Shown in pieces: positions 11,491-22,310 of a stretch of 64,000 nt of DNA (its first letter is position 1; the number at the start of each line of letters is the position of its first letter). The stretch comes from Gracilaria gracilis (taxonomy: Eukaryota > Rhodophyta > Florideophyceae > Gracilariales > Gracilariaceae). The notes beneath the pieces are model-generated. The model saw only the letters and a list, made by a program, of their open reading frames with translations. It was not told the DNA's origin and searched no databases. The DNA is taken from NCBI GenBank assembly GCA_030374805.1, contig JARGSG010000052.1, positions 248,001 through 312,000 on the forward strand, written 5' to 3'. The translations under genes were made by a program, and so were the position numbers.

Positions 11491-11590
11491 CTATATAAAC
11501 CCCCAAGTTCGAAGCCTCACGACCGACTCAACTCGGGGCAGACCATCTCCTCCCTTGGCAACCCATCACATCCTTGAGCACAGTAAGTGC
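11491..11590 (+). promoter_or_regulatory. TATA-type promoter and leader
   Basis: CTATATAAAC at 11491-11500 is a good TATA box. About 90 bases on, the sequence passes through CACAGTAAGTG (about 11579-11589), similar to a splice donor although the consensus AG|GTAAGT is imperfect. It then enters a long pyrimidine-rich, T-rich tract (about 11590-12320). This looks like promoter, first exon and intron or leader of a plus-strand transcript, but no convincing coding region follows on the plus strand. The pseudogene at 12.4-14 kb is on the other strand. It could equally be a solo LTR or transposon leader. Confidence 0.4.
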
Positions 11591-12400
11591 CTCCCTTTGC
11601 CATCATCTGTTCTTCCTTTCCTTCTTCCTTATAGTGTGGTCTGGTCTCCCGCACACTCTTTCATTCTTGTGTTGCACGACCTTACATATGCTTCACACCA
11701 TCTCATGAACGACACACTACTGTAGTTTGGTGTTGCGTGTTGCATCTCATTCAGATCTACATTTTCAATGGTTCCGTGGTCGACCTAAGGTTCTGGTCGC
11801 ACGAGGGCTTCATTTTTGTCTATCGATTGTGTTTCACTGGTTTGCCGCTTGGCATCCCTCAAATTCTTCAGGACGGTCTCCTCTCTCTTGATTCAAGTAA
11901 TTGAATATCGCTTTTTCTTTTATTAGACAGGAATTATTTCACTATTCAGTTATCTGTGTCGCATTGCCGCTAGCGTGGGATAATTTTAGTGCTTCGCACT
12001 AGGATTCGAGCTGAGAATTTGAATCTGAGTTGGTTTATGCGTGTTGGCTTTGGTCTATTTCATTCAATTGATCCCGCTCCCATCTCAGTCAGAGGTTCAG
12101 GTTGGTCTGCCGTTCTCTCCATTTCCTAAGTTTGGCTAACTGTTAGAAAGAGTTGGTATCGTGTAGTGGTGTCTTTGTGGTCGTGTTGCTTTTTGTTGCC
12201 AGTTGTTCAGTTATTGCCGTTTTGCTAATTGTTCTACAAGCTACTGACCTACGATGGTCTGTTCTTTCCCCTTTGGGATCGTACTCTCGAGCTCCGTTCG
12301 TTTGTCCTCCCGAGGGTTTGTCACCACCCACCCCGTTTTCTTGTTTTTTCCAAAAAATGGCGTCCACACTTTGCACACCCCGAACAGGTGTTCTGCGAAC
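11590..12400 (+). other. Pyrimidine-rich non-coding tract
   Basis: About 800 bases are strongly enriched in T and C on the plus strand, with many CTTT, TTCT and TTTCTT runs. Open frames of 77-141 codons occur at 12153-12654, but they continue into the antisense of the aspartyl protease and show no domain. The same type of pyrimidine-rich leader precedes the plus-strand accessory ORFs of both Tnp2-type elements (24.8-25.05 kb and 40.35-40.56 kb). Confidence 0.45.
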
Positions 12401-12413
12401 GGCATACTTCAGC

Positions 12414-13966
12414 TTATTCTAATCGATGTGTTTCCTTGCTGCCTACATCAAAATCGCTGGCATGCACAGGTGTCTCGTCTGCGGTGAGAACGTCACCTTC
12501 GACTGCTTCTCTAATTCCCGGCAGCCCTTTTTCATATCCAGTTTCAGGACCGAAATTTGCGGGATTGGCATCCGCCACACCCACTCTATACGCTGCAAGA
12601 TCGAACACCACAGCATACTTTTTCATGACCTCGAAACCAAGCAGAAGACCATAAAACTTCCGAGGAAGACTGTCCGTGGCTACCATTGCGACACAGCGAT
12701 ACCGTTTTCCATTAATTACCCTGTACTTGATGAGATAATAATCCGGACTCAACTTGAGGGAAGTATCATCCGTTGAAGGAATGGTTGTGCTCGGCATTGC
12801 TTCGACTGAATTCTATAGAATATATGAACAACGCTGAGGTCAATACCAGCCGTACGGGCTTCATAAATTAGGAATGTGTCAATGATGCTCGGTTAGGCGA
12901 TCCAAGAGATTAAAAAAAGTAGACTTGGAGAACGCAATCTGGCTTTTGGCTGTTGACCACACAGCTGCTGTGATGGAAGGCATTCTTATTGTCCTGTTGG
13001 CTATTTTCCATTGCGACTTTGCCGGAACGAGGTAACGGTACGGATCGGGTGCATCCTGCAGAAAGATTTACTTGTAGGCAGAAGTAGATAGTGAGGTATC
13101 CGCAGCGCGAAGGAACAGAGTGCCGTCGAATGGGAAAACGCAAATGGTGAAGAAATTTTGGATGCTAATTTGGTTGAAAATTGCATCCATGGCCGGAGGA
13201 ATACAATCGGAATGACATGCGCCCTGTTTGAAAGCTATGCCCAGCACTTCATCCGTGCATAGAAGCTCAAAATTACGAGACTCCTCATGCATGGCACGTA
13301 AAAGGGAGGTGAGGCTAAGATCTCCAACATTAAGAGTGTCGCTGTACATAGTACCGTTGCAGCTAAAACCGTCGCCGTAGATCATATTGAATGCACAATT
13401 TTGAATATCTTTGACGCAGCACTTTCCCGACCTTGAACAGCTGAAGCACTTATCAAAGCTACGTAGATTGGCCGCAGGAGTACAGCATTGATCCTCACAA
13501 GCAATAACGTGGAATGTTGCGAAGCGACGGCATCATAACGATGATCACTGGTGCGAAAACTCACTCATCCATGACAAGTAATAATGAGTGTTCAGTAAGG
13601 GGTGTCAATCTGCAGCGTGAGCGGCTGAGCGCCCACAGTGGCGTTGACGGAAAAACCGGAGAGGTGTAACAGAACACCGGCAAGTGGCAGCTTAATCGAA
13701 CTAGCTGGCCGGCTCGCTGTCACAGTGGAGATCGAAGCAAGCTGAGAGTCTGCGACAGGAAGGGTTGCCAGTACCAGGGTGGCAAGCCACACGAGGTATG
13801 GGACGATGGTGACTATGAATGGTGTGGTGTACGGGTCGACGCCTTGACCGTGGACGGAACGAAAGATGCGACAGCTGAGATCTGAGTAGAATTTGGAGGC
13901 GAAAATCCCCCGAGGCGCCTGGTAGAGATTTACAACGATATTTACCTTTGGTACCAACCGTACCAA
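12414..13966 (-). pseudogene. Pepsin-like aspartyl protease pseudogene
   Basis: Pieces of a pepsin-type (A1) protease occur in correct order on the minus strand. GAQPLTLQIDTPY (about 13592-13630) is the first active-site block, with DTP instead of DTG. IYGDGFSCNGTMYSDTL (13385 downward) is the flap and beta-strand block, followed by LGIAFKQG, CIPPAMDAIF and FFTICVFPFDGTLFL. The second active-site region reads CVVNSQ where DSG is expected. The last piece (12797-12414) ends with LLGFEVMKKYAVVFDLAAYRVGVA, the typical C-terminal ILG...VFD...RVGFA block. Frames change at least four times. With the frameshifts, the DTG change and the lost second Asp, it cannot be active. A hydrophobic segment upstream of the first block may be a signal anchor. 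Confidence 0.82.
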
Positions 13967-14039
13967 AGGAAGGTTACTCCGAGATATTCATGGGAAGCAA
14001 CGGAGTGACGTATGTCGTACGGCGACATCTAATTTCAGC

Positions 14040-15170
14040 AGGTGCTAAAACACGACTGATGTTTCAGAGATGCCCGAAGTCTACGGGTACAAGTTCAAAG
14101 TAACGAGCAAATGCGCTGCGTAGCGTGGAGGTCACGAATTGGTAAACCTGGTTATCGGCGAACAGCTTCAAAAAGCTGGAACGAAAAGCCACCCCCGAGC
14201 GAAGTGAAGAAGGGCTGCAGAACCTGGGCCGACTGGTTGGAGAATGCGAACTGCACAATATCGTCAGCCGTGACGTGAATCATCGAGATGTCGAACGCTC
14301 TTCTTCAAGTTTCGAACGCCTGCAACACGGGCTGAAGGTAATCGTCAGTCCTCTTCAAGGTACCGGACACAATCATGGCGCCCGTCACATCCATTTCTGT
14401 CGACATCGCGGCCTCAAGCACGACGATTTTGCCAGGGTCTGGCCGAATAGAGTTAAACGCGACATGGGGATGGAAGCCTTGTACATCTGTGAGCGCACCA
14501 CAAAGTCCACGAACTGCGCGCTGCGATACAGTCCCAGTCAATGGTTCTGTGCCGCGATTCTCGGCTCCAAAGTGGGCACCGTCGGCGGCTGAAACAGATC
14601 AAAGTAAGCGCGCGCCGCCAGAACAAGTGGCGACCTGAACGTCGAGAAAGTCATGCGAATAAAATCATACAGCGGAAAATCCACCGGAATCTGCGACCCT
14701 AGTGCCGGGTCGGTACCCAGCAGTCGCGCCAATATAGGCAACAGCGAAGGCTCGTTGCCGGGCGACATGTTTCCGTGTAGCGTGATGAGTGCGAAGCGCA
14801 CGGGGCGCCGCCGAATGAAGGTGAAGACGGCCAGCGAGCAAGCGAGCGTATGTCTGGTCACCGGGATTGGGCCGCAGCATGTGAAGCTCCTCGCAGATAA
14901 AAGCTCTTCGAGTTGCTATTGCGTGATGTTTTGCACGAAAGACGGAATGATGGGCAACTTGAAGTACTTTGTGGTCCAAAGCGGACGCGATAGACGCAGC
15001 GCAGCGCATGGTGGGAACTTCTTGATAAACTCTACGGGGCGCCATGCAGGGACGTCCAGCGAGACATGCGCCGTAAGAAGCGCGACCAAGATCGTGGATA
15101 ACAGTCAGTCGCATGGCTGCGGGAAGTTCTCAATTCGACGGCGATGAAGTGTGAGGGTGCCGTCGCTGTG
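14040..15170 (-). pseudogene. Unrecognised interrupted gene
   Basis: Three minus-strand frames (15114-14665, 14861-14538, 14541-14305) contain coding-like sequence in a GC-richer region. The stretch FALITLHGNMSPGNEPSLLP continues to FPLYDFIRMTFSTFRSPLVL, ARAYFDLFQPP and, after a shift at about 14540, to GLCGALTDVQGFHPHVAFNSI and KIVVLEAAMSTEMDVTGAMI. Composition and continuity across the shift suggest one former gene. I do not recognise the family. It sits between the protease and the transporter pseudogenes, all on the same strand. Confidence 0.4.
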
Positions 15171-15459
15171 AAGTAATGCCCAGCTTTTATTCATCTATTC
15201 GAACTTCGAACGTCATTTGTGACTCCAGCAGGCCTTCCCTTCATACCAAGGGTAGATATGATAGCCTCGACGGGCGCAGTGGAACCTTTGCTCTTTTTCT
15301 CACCCTGCTCATGCCTACTATCGCTTGTTACGAGGGGGATGTCTTTTGCGTACGAAGGCAAGAGTCCTTTTTCAAAAGCAGGAGCTCTTCGACCGTCAGA
15401 GAGGCTAGCGTGGCGGAAGCCATGAGTCTTCAAAACCGGTGCCGGCACGCATCAAACCG

Positions 15460-16130
15460 CAGGATTATGGCAAAAGCGGTGGCAGACAGAGGGATTATAT
15501 ACGCCTACCACACGGCTGCGAATGGTTAATGCAGCCAGGTGTGAGACAGTCGCAGCAGCCCGTAGATAAACAGGTCGACGTACAGGGCAACGTCCGAGTG
15601 GGTGTTTCACAGCACCGGCGATTGCAGCTGCAGGAATAGCGAGGAGGAATTCTGCACGTTCACTTTATCCGCGGCCTGCAGGAAAAGAATGGAGATGGTT
15701 GCCTGCGCCGTCGGCACCAGAAAGACCCAAAAAGTGGGGCTGGCCGTCTGGCCGGACCTTTCTCGGTCGAGTTTGAGGTGCTGGAAGATGCGGACGAAGA
15801 TCAAGAGCCAGAAGAGCACACCCGAGACGAGGTTGGGGGGACACAGGGCGGAGCCAACTATGGTGAAACTAAAGTCGGCGACGGTCTGCATGAAGAAGAG
15901 CGGGTAGGTTGCCGATACAGGAGTGGAGAAATGAAGCCACTGTCAGTATTTGTACAGCAAGAGGGCGAACAGGTATATGACGGATACGTAAATGAGAAAG
16001 AGCGACACATGGTATGGGCACAGATGCGGCTGAACAGCCAGCAGCGACAGCGGTAGGATGGTTGTCGGCAGGAAGAAGAAGTTATAGAGTTGCGGGTTGG
16101 GAAAGTCGCACACGATGGCCTAGGGAAACA
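15460..16130 (-). pseudogene. TDT/SLAC1-type transporter pseudogene
   Basis: On the minus strand, one frame from about 16130 runs to 15607 with a single stop near 15943. It gives hydrophobic helices with the pattern of the tellurite-resistance/dicarboxylate transporter family: VSLFLIYVSVIYLFALLLYK, then ADFSFTIVGSALCPPNLVSG, VLFWLLIFVRIFQHLKL, the pre-helix Pro block SPTFWVFLVPTAQATISILFL, and near 15490 VWYAYIIPLSATAFAI, close to the conserved W-A-Y-x-x-P-l-a-a-x-A block. Family members (TehA, Mae1, SLAC1) move anions or dicarboxylates across membranes. The N-terminal helices were not found upstream. The stops leave it non-functional. Confidence 0.6.
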
Positions 16131-16256
16131 AAAAGACCCTCAGCAGCCTGAGCAGGGTGCAAAGAGTGAGGACGACGCAAACCCCCTCTTTACTCAATCT
16201 CTGTAGTGCTCCAGACCAGCAAGATGAAAGAATCTGCTTAGTGCTCTGTAAGTAGA

Positions 16257-16493
16257 TCAGCAAGAATATTCTTTGTGAAGCAACAAAAACGATGACCAAA
16301 CAATATCAAAATCCATTCCTTTGCAGGCCATTAATCCAGGCTGATAATTCTCCGTCTTGTCCATGTCATTGGACACCACAAAAGCGTGCGTGAAAAGCGT
16401 TTGTATTCTTAATGGGCAGCGGCGGTCCACAAAGAAACGCAGCCGAGGGAACACAAGCGCGAAACAGCACAAAGAAGCCATAGAAAACACCAC
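16257..16493 (-). CDS. Unrecognised short ORF
   Basis: This 78-codon minus-strand frame is just upstream of the transporter pseudogene. Residues 1-20 (MVFSMASLCCFALVFPRLRF) are hydrophobic and could be a signal peptide or the tail of a membrane helix. I see no motif linking it to the TDT family. It may be a chance frame. Confidence 0.2.
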   Translation of the reverse strand: MVFSMASLCCFALVFPRLRFFVDRRCPLRIQTLFTHAFVVSNDMDKTENYQPGLMACKGMDFDIVWSSFLLLHKEYSC

Positions 16494-16803
16494 TTAGACC
16501 GATCTAAATCGAAAATGGTGCTTCTGAGACAGCGTCAGCACCGTGATAGAACATAAACAGAGGACTCTGCAACAATTGCATATAAACATGCCACGATGCT
16601 AGTACTCTATCGTCAATCTTCCCCACGATCCCATGGTTGCGGGCATTTTCATACAAAGCTACCCTGCCGGCGCTGAGAGCTTCAAATTAAAGTCCAAGCA
16701 TCTCCACAGACAAGGAGCGTACGATGAAGGTAATTAGCCCTAAACTTTCGTCCCCAAAACGGGGCGACGACAAGGGCGACAGGCAAAAGGGGAAAATGTG
16801 GTG

Positions 16804-16812
16804 GCTATAAAA
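16804..16812 (+). promoter_or_regulatory. Possible TATA box
   Basis: CTATAAAAA lies about 110 bases ahead of overlapping plus-strand frames starting at 16915-16919. Those frames have no recognisable domain, so the assignment rests on the motif alone. Confidence 0.25.
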
Positions 16813-16836
16813 ACAAAAATTCAACCAAGCTACTGG

Positions 16837-17070
16837 CAGCTCTCATACATTTGAACTCCACAGTGTTCTTCACGCAAGTCCACGTCGTCATAAGATATCG
16901 GTAACGTGTAGCCAGTGCATGAGGCTGGCTCTCGCAGTCATCCAAAGGCGCTCCCAGCAGCTGGAATACATTGGAACTCTACCGTCTTCTGGGCATATCG
17001 CAAATCAACGTCTTCATGTCATCATGACGAAAGCATGCATTCGCCCCATGATTTTCGGCTGTCGCAGTCA
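16837..17070. repeat. Diverged tandem duplication of about 121-130 bp
   Basis: The block starting CAGCTCTCATACATTTGAAC at 16837 recurs as CAGCTGGAATACATTGGAAC at 16958, and the shared order continues (CGCAA.TC.ACGTC.TCAT, later CGCAGTCAT at about 16934 and again at about 17063). The offset is 121 bases at the left and about 130 at the right, so the two units have diverged by substitutions and small indels. The left unit begins about 25 bases after the TATA-like motif. Confidence 0.6.
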
Positions 17071-17382
17071 TTTAAACACGATTACACCGCTTTTTACACT
17101 CCGAACCGCAAGCTCCCGCAGCTACCCCAGCCCTCCGGGGCATCCGACCTCCTCATGGCAGTCTAACTCCTCCACACACGTTCTATTTACTGCGATATCG
17201 CACACAACTCTACTGGGCGCGCCGTGGCGCATCAGTGATTCTTTCATCACGCTTTGACCAGCGCCACGCCAGCTCTCAACCAGTCCAGTCTTGCTGCTGT
17301 TCGCACCTCCCCGCCAAAGATCGTCTTCTTCCTCGAGGTTATGATCGACCTGCTTTCGCCACAACCTTCAGCAGAAGTCTTT

Positions 17383-17880
17383 TCAGAACTTTATATGGAC
17401 GCCACCACCAAACAAGAGCAGTCGTCCAATAGAGCCGCCAGTGACATCGCCAGAGCCGTTATTAGAGCCCATCCCAGAGCCCCTTCCAGAAAACCTCGCA
17501 GAGCTCCTTGCAAAGCCCCTTGAAGAGTCCCTTCCAGAGCCCACTGCATAAGTAGAAGCGCCAGCCTTGTTCATGTTGCAGACGTAGTCTCCCACGCGCG
17601 CCGTCTCCCGGTACGTGAACGCCACAGCTAGACTGCGGCAAAAGGGCGGCGGCATCAACACTACCGGTGCCGTGCTGCCCTCCATCACGGTCGTGGTTGC
17701 CACTCTCTTCTCAGCATTAGGCATCATCTTCTGCTCCCCGGAGGCAGTGCCGTCGCCACTGGGACCGGCCCTACTAACCACGTTGGCCACTGTAGAGACC
17801 ATCATCCGCCCCCGTCCTCGTAACCTCGCGTATACATCCGGCATACAGGCGAGAACGTACGCCTCTTCAAGCTTCGTCAT
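17383..17880 (-). CDS. Unrecognised ORF, 165 codons
   Basis: This minus-strand frame starts MTKLEEAYVLACMPDVYARL and has a central stretch LMPPPFCRSLAVAFTYRETA. After that it becomes low-complexity, rich in Gly, Ser and Arg (residues about 110-155). The first 100 residues look coding; the tail may be noise antisense to a short plus-strand repeat. No family is recognised. It lies on the same strand as the transporter and protease pseudogenes. Confidence 0.3.
   Translation of the reverse strand: MTKLEEAYVLACMPDVYARLRGRGRMMVSTVANVVSRAGPSGDGTASGEQKMMPNAEKRVATTTVMEGSTAPVVLMPPPFCRSLAVAFTYRETARVGDYVCNMNKAGASTYAVGSGRDSSRGFARSSARFSGRGSGMGSNNGSGDVTGGSIGRLLLFGGGVHIKF
17453..17551 (+). repeat. CCAGAGCCC-type imperfect repeat encoding Pro-Glu units
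   Basis: About 100 bases are made of imperfect units related to CCAGAGCCCCTT. In one plus-strand frame they would encode EPLLEPIPEPLPEN and related Pro-Glu-Leu units up to a TAA at 17549-17551. The minus strand gives Gly/Ser/Arg-rich sequence. Which strand, if either, was coding is unclear. Confidence 0.45.
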
Positions 17881-18097
17881 ATTACGCCTGTCATTTCATT
17901 CCACACTCGGGCGCCATAAGCACGCGTGAACGCGTGGAGAAACAGCCGCCCTGACGTCTGTAAAAAGACTGAAAGAATGAGTGTGTTGGAAATGAAAACT
18001 GAACTTTGCTTGGGCTGAAGAGTTAAAGAGCGTGACGCAGCAGGAACGTGGGTACCGTGGTTCAAAGACGGAACAATGGACGCATAAAAGTCGCGCT

Positions 18098-18424
18098 TCA
18101 CTCCTTCCCTCCCGTTCTGATGTCGATATTCCATGGTTCCGCCAAGCCCGTGCATGCCGCGCCGCCGTTGTGTGGAGGGCCATTCGCCACTGTGCCTCTG
18201 CTGGACTCACCATCTTTCGCGCTGTTGAAAGTCTCCGATTCTGCCGCGCTTGAGCCGCGCGTGGCGCTGGGCAGACGCGCTGGCCTCGCTCGCCTGCTGA
18301 CAAGCAGTTGGAGAAGGCTATACGCCAAAACTAGGACGAAGTAGGTGATGGCACGCAGCCTGACCGCGAAGTGCCCCCGGAGAACACCTGCGGTGAGAAT
18401 GCCCTGGATAAACGCACGTGCCAT
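18098..18424 (-). CDS. Unrecognised ORF with one membrane segment
   Basis: This 108-codon minus-strand frame contains a hydrophobic segment (ITYFVLVLAYSLLQLLV, residues about 26-42) after a short basic N-terminus, then a hydrophilic tail. An overlapping minus-strand frame (18303-17896) has no features. No homology is recognised. It may be the N-terminal part of a decayed single-span protein. Confidence 0.22.
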   Translation of the reverse strand: MARAFIQGILTAGVLRGHFAVRLRAITYFVLVLAYSLLQLLVSRRARPARLPSATRGSSAAESETFNSAKDGESSRGTVANGPPHNGGAACTGLAEPWNIDIRTGGKE

Positions 18425-18429
18425 TCAAT

Positions 18430-21240
18430 CTGAGGTATGACATGCTCTCATTTGCGTGCTCGATCTGGCCACTAGTCGTGCCAAGGTCTAAGGCTTTCAC
18501 CGCCTGCTTGTGCCTGAGGCTTCCTCCAACTGGCCATGTTTTGGTGGAACAGTCTGTTTATGCTGCGCGCATAGACAGGGCTGAGCATCTAAAGCTACTT
18601 GGGCCACACATGACGCCCTTGTATTGATGGGCTCATCAGCCTATTTGACTGCCGTGGAGCTGCTTGGCGATATGAATGATAACTGTATCGCACTAAACAT
18701 AGAAAAAGGGCCCGCAACATTCACTAAATGGGATGGGAACCAAATCTCGGTATCGCGCCATTGCTTTACCTTTGGTCTGATGGATTCAATTCTTGGATCT
18801 CATAATGAGGCAAGGTACAATTCATATGCAAAGAGAAGAGCAGCAGCACATATCAGGAAATAGAGCTGTCAACTGCGATTGCAAATCTATTTTCGTTGCT
18901 TCCCTATTGACCGGGTGAAAAACAATCTTGTGTACAGAGAGAGGAAAGACTCTCCGGGACCAATCCTGTACCGAAACAAACTCAGCCCCCCCAAAGAATA
19001 CTCCCCGGGAAAACAATGGAAAACAATCCTTATCTAGGACCTTGACACTGATATGGAAGAATGATAAGGACGGAAACGACTAGACATATCAAGAGGTCTA
19101 CCAGTTTAGTAAGTACTGATATGTGATACAGAAACATTGAATGGCGGGTGTTTTGCGACGATGTCTTCAAGGGCTTGCGGGTAAACATAATCTCAAATCA
19201 TATACAGCGTGAAGACCGAGCCACAGTGCACCATCATGAGGGGAGCCGTGCTAACATTGGCGTCTTCACATGAAGTATAGATCAGTCACAGTATTCATTG
19301 CAATACGATGACCATATACACCACCTCTGTTAGCTCATTTGAAAGGAATCTGTTTGTCTGCAAGAGAGGAAGTGTTACTGCTGTCGTCCTTCTTCCCGAC
19401 TTCTCTCCTTGGTTCCTTATTCAAGTCAGAAAACACGGGTTTCTCTGAAATGGTCTTCACCTGGGCCAGTCAATGTGAATAGGTCTTCCACAACTCCAAG
19501 ATATCAATCCTTCAATATCAAAAGCATAATGAACTTGGTGAAAATTATCAGTAGGCGCATTAGAAAATATGGCCGTGGAAATTGTGATCATTTGACATAG
19601 TTGCTCGCCTGGTTTCAGTTGACACCTAGAGAACTGCTGCAGTTTCAGGAACGGTGTCAGTCGGAGCCAGGAGAGGCGTGTAGATCACTAAGTTCTTTCT
19701 TTCAACACCAACGTAATAAATGAATTGACCGGTTTCCGTTCGATGCTATCGGTCACGTCTATCTTTCTAGTGTACATTCATCAAATTTAAATCGCCAGGA
19801 AAATCAGCAACGGTCGAGAGAATGTCCCCAGATCCAGATAGAATAAAGGGCACGGAAAACGTCGAAATTTTTGAAAGCCGCGAGCTTTTGCTGTTGCTGC
19901 TGGTGGACTTACTTTATATGGAGCTTCGTGACTAAAACGTGCTATCCGAGAGAAAAGCGCTTTCTTGTGAATCAGAGTTAGTTTTGTATTCTCTTCGCCG
20001 CTAATACCGTGCTTTTCTCCTTGCCAATCGCCGTCTACGACCATCCTGTGATTCAATTGCCCGTGCTTCTCTGTATCTTTGGCGAGATTATTTGTTCTCG
20101 TGTTTCCAATTCTCAGCAGTTCCTCTCCAAGCAGCTTTCCGTAATGCATCAGAAAGCTTTTTATTTTCTACTTGTACCAATTCTGGGGATTTTCGTTCAG
20201 AATGTGAACCGCTTCAAGCATGGAGTTGTTTTTGTCATCTTTTGAACATGGTTGGTCGACCGCCAGTACTTAAACATTTCTCAAAGCATGACAGTGTGCA
20301 ACGGGAACAAAAGATTCTGTGGTAGTTTCACTGAAACCTATGGAACCTCGCGCTTCTCTGATGATGACATTTGGGAGAGAAAGAGAGACTGCGGTTAGTA
20401 TGGAAGTTTACAACGATATCCTTCGAAGACCAATGCGACCTCGCTCAAAGTAATATTCGGTGTTTAACTGTTTTGGTTCGGTCCAAAACTTGTGACGGGT
20501 CCCAAATGTGTAGCAAATACTGCTACATACTCGTAGTGTGCCGTACACTTTTCTGCACTGTAAACCATTGCAGCAAGAAAGGGTGCTGTGTGTGCCCTTT
20601 TCACCCTGTCTAATTGCCGGATGAGTTCAATAGCCTTGTCGATGAGTCGCGTTCAACATATATACTTTTCGCAAGCCCGATCTGCGCCTCACTTTGGTTG
20701 ACGACGGCGCGCGGTTCAAATTGGCACCATAGAGAGGAGCTCATTTTTGCCTTATTTTCGTCTCGCAGAGTAAAAGCCGAGAAGAAACGCGTTGAAGCGA
20801 GCTCGTATGGCGTGTAACAGTTCACTTGAGTGACGCGGCAGCTCAAAATCTACACTAAAACAATATCAAATGCTTGAACTTGTTTCAGCGCTGTTGAAGA
20901 CGGGCATGGACGTTTTTACAGTACTTTTTTACCGTTAGAATAATATAGTACTGACTCCGTTTCGAGTAATGTGCTAGATATCACATAGTATTCTGCTCTT
21001 TACATCCCAACATTCTGTTTTCTGTAACACCCTACGCTTGAAAATACCTTGCATGCTTCAAACTTTCTCACTACCGGAGAAAATTGGCCCAGACGTTCAC
21101 CTTGGATCTCTCCTCGCACCAGGGAGTGCCTCTTTGAACAGCCTATCACCTAAAATGCCGTTGCAGACGAGCAGAGTCGATTATCATGATATATTTCCCA
21201 TCGAGATTTTGTGGAAGGAATTCTAAGAGCTCAGATTAAG
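18430..21240. other. No gene recognised
   Basis: There are only short frames on both strands. The longest is a minus-strand frame at 20149-19787 (120 codons), basic and without a domain. I see no repeat, promoter pair or transposon terminus I can defend. Composition is moderately AT-rich. Confidence 0.35.
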
Positions 21241-21242
21241 AA

Positions 21243-21521
21243 GTGCGATTGGAGATGGTGGACCTCCGGTTGATTGTGTGTTCGTCTCAAGAGGTCGTTT
21301 CAGAGTATTATGGTTTCACGTACCCCCGAATTATCTACTCCAAGTTCACGTATGCCGCTAACACGAACTGGAAATGCACACTGAGGCGTCGTGGTATCAA
21401 GTGCGTAATTTACAACACATTAACGTTAATAGCCAGGGATGCTATTTATTCAGTTCTATTGGAGGTAATACGGAGGTATGCCGGCTTTCTGATATCATTT
21501 GAACTACTTCGAAGTGTCTAA
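21243..21521 (+). pseudogene. Possible FLYWCH-type zinc finger fragment
   Basis: The plus-strand frame contains YYGFTYPRIIYSK followed by TNWKCTLRRRGIKC. The pattern (aromatic start, W-x-C, a second C after a basic linker) resembles the FLYWCH or WRKY-GCM1-like finger found in MULE-type transposases and host proteins. The expected C-terminal histidine pair is not visible. No downstream transposase domain was found. This is a tentative call on a short fragment. Confidence 0.25.
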
Positions 21522-22310
21522 ACTGCCCTTTTAGAATGAGAGGTGTTTATCGCCGAGAAATACTTTCAATCACAACCTGCAGCTCGGCTGTTCCCTTTGC
21601 TTCATCATTAAGCCGTACTAGATCAAGATATGAACGCTGACTTTGAATATCAAGGAATCCAAAGGGCCTCTCAATAGAGCCAGCGTGCTCTCTGGTTATT
21701 TCTCTGCTTCATATATTATCGGTGTAGACGAGACTAAAGCGATCGTTTTTCTGTATATTGTACTGCCACTTCACTTGGACGAATTCTGTCACCAGACGAA
21801 ATGATCCGATCTCTAACGTGAATTCGATAATATTCCGAACGCTTCCGTACTACAGCTATATGAAGCTTTGTGAGTGTGAGCTTTTCATGGAAGCCCGTTG
21901 TAACCGAGAAGACCCTTCGGATTCTCAAAGAAAATGGGCTGCTAGGCAAAGCTTTTGAAGAACATTCCAGTGCCCGTGCATTAATCTAACATTGGGAGAA
22001 TGTTACGTTTCGAGAACGAACTGATTTGATGCTTTGGTGATCCTTGGAGCTTTACAGTATCGTGCAGATTTTATTGCGAACGCATTCGAGTGCGCTGGGA
22101 ACTTATCTCAAACAAATCGACTCACTGCACTCCTATGACATTCACGAAGCTCTCATTGATCCCCTAGAGCAGCAAAACACTGCGCTTTTATGTCGAGCCC
22201 GGAAGTATTGCACAAAGTGTCTCTCAAAGAAGAAAATCTCAAAACCGTATCTGGTGTCATCTGGAGCTTTTAAGTCTGAACCTAGGAGACATTTCCAGTC
22301 GTTGACTAGC

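Noticed and set aside
12153-12654. Plus-strand ORFs up to 141 codons after the pyrimidine-rich tract
   Set aside because: They run into the antisense of the aspartyl protease C-terminus and have no domain.
14653-15147. Plus-strand ORF of 164 codons
   Set aside because: It is the antisense of minus-strand sequence that keeps coding character across a frameshift; no motif supports it.
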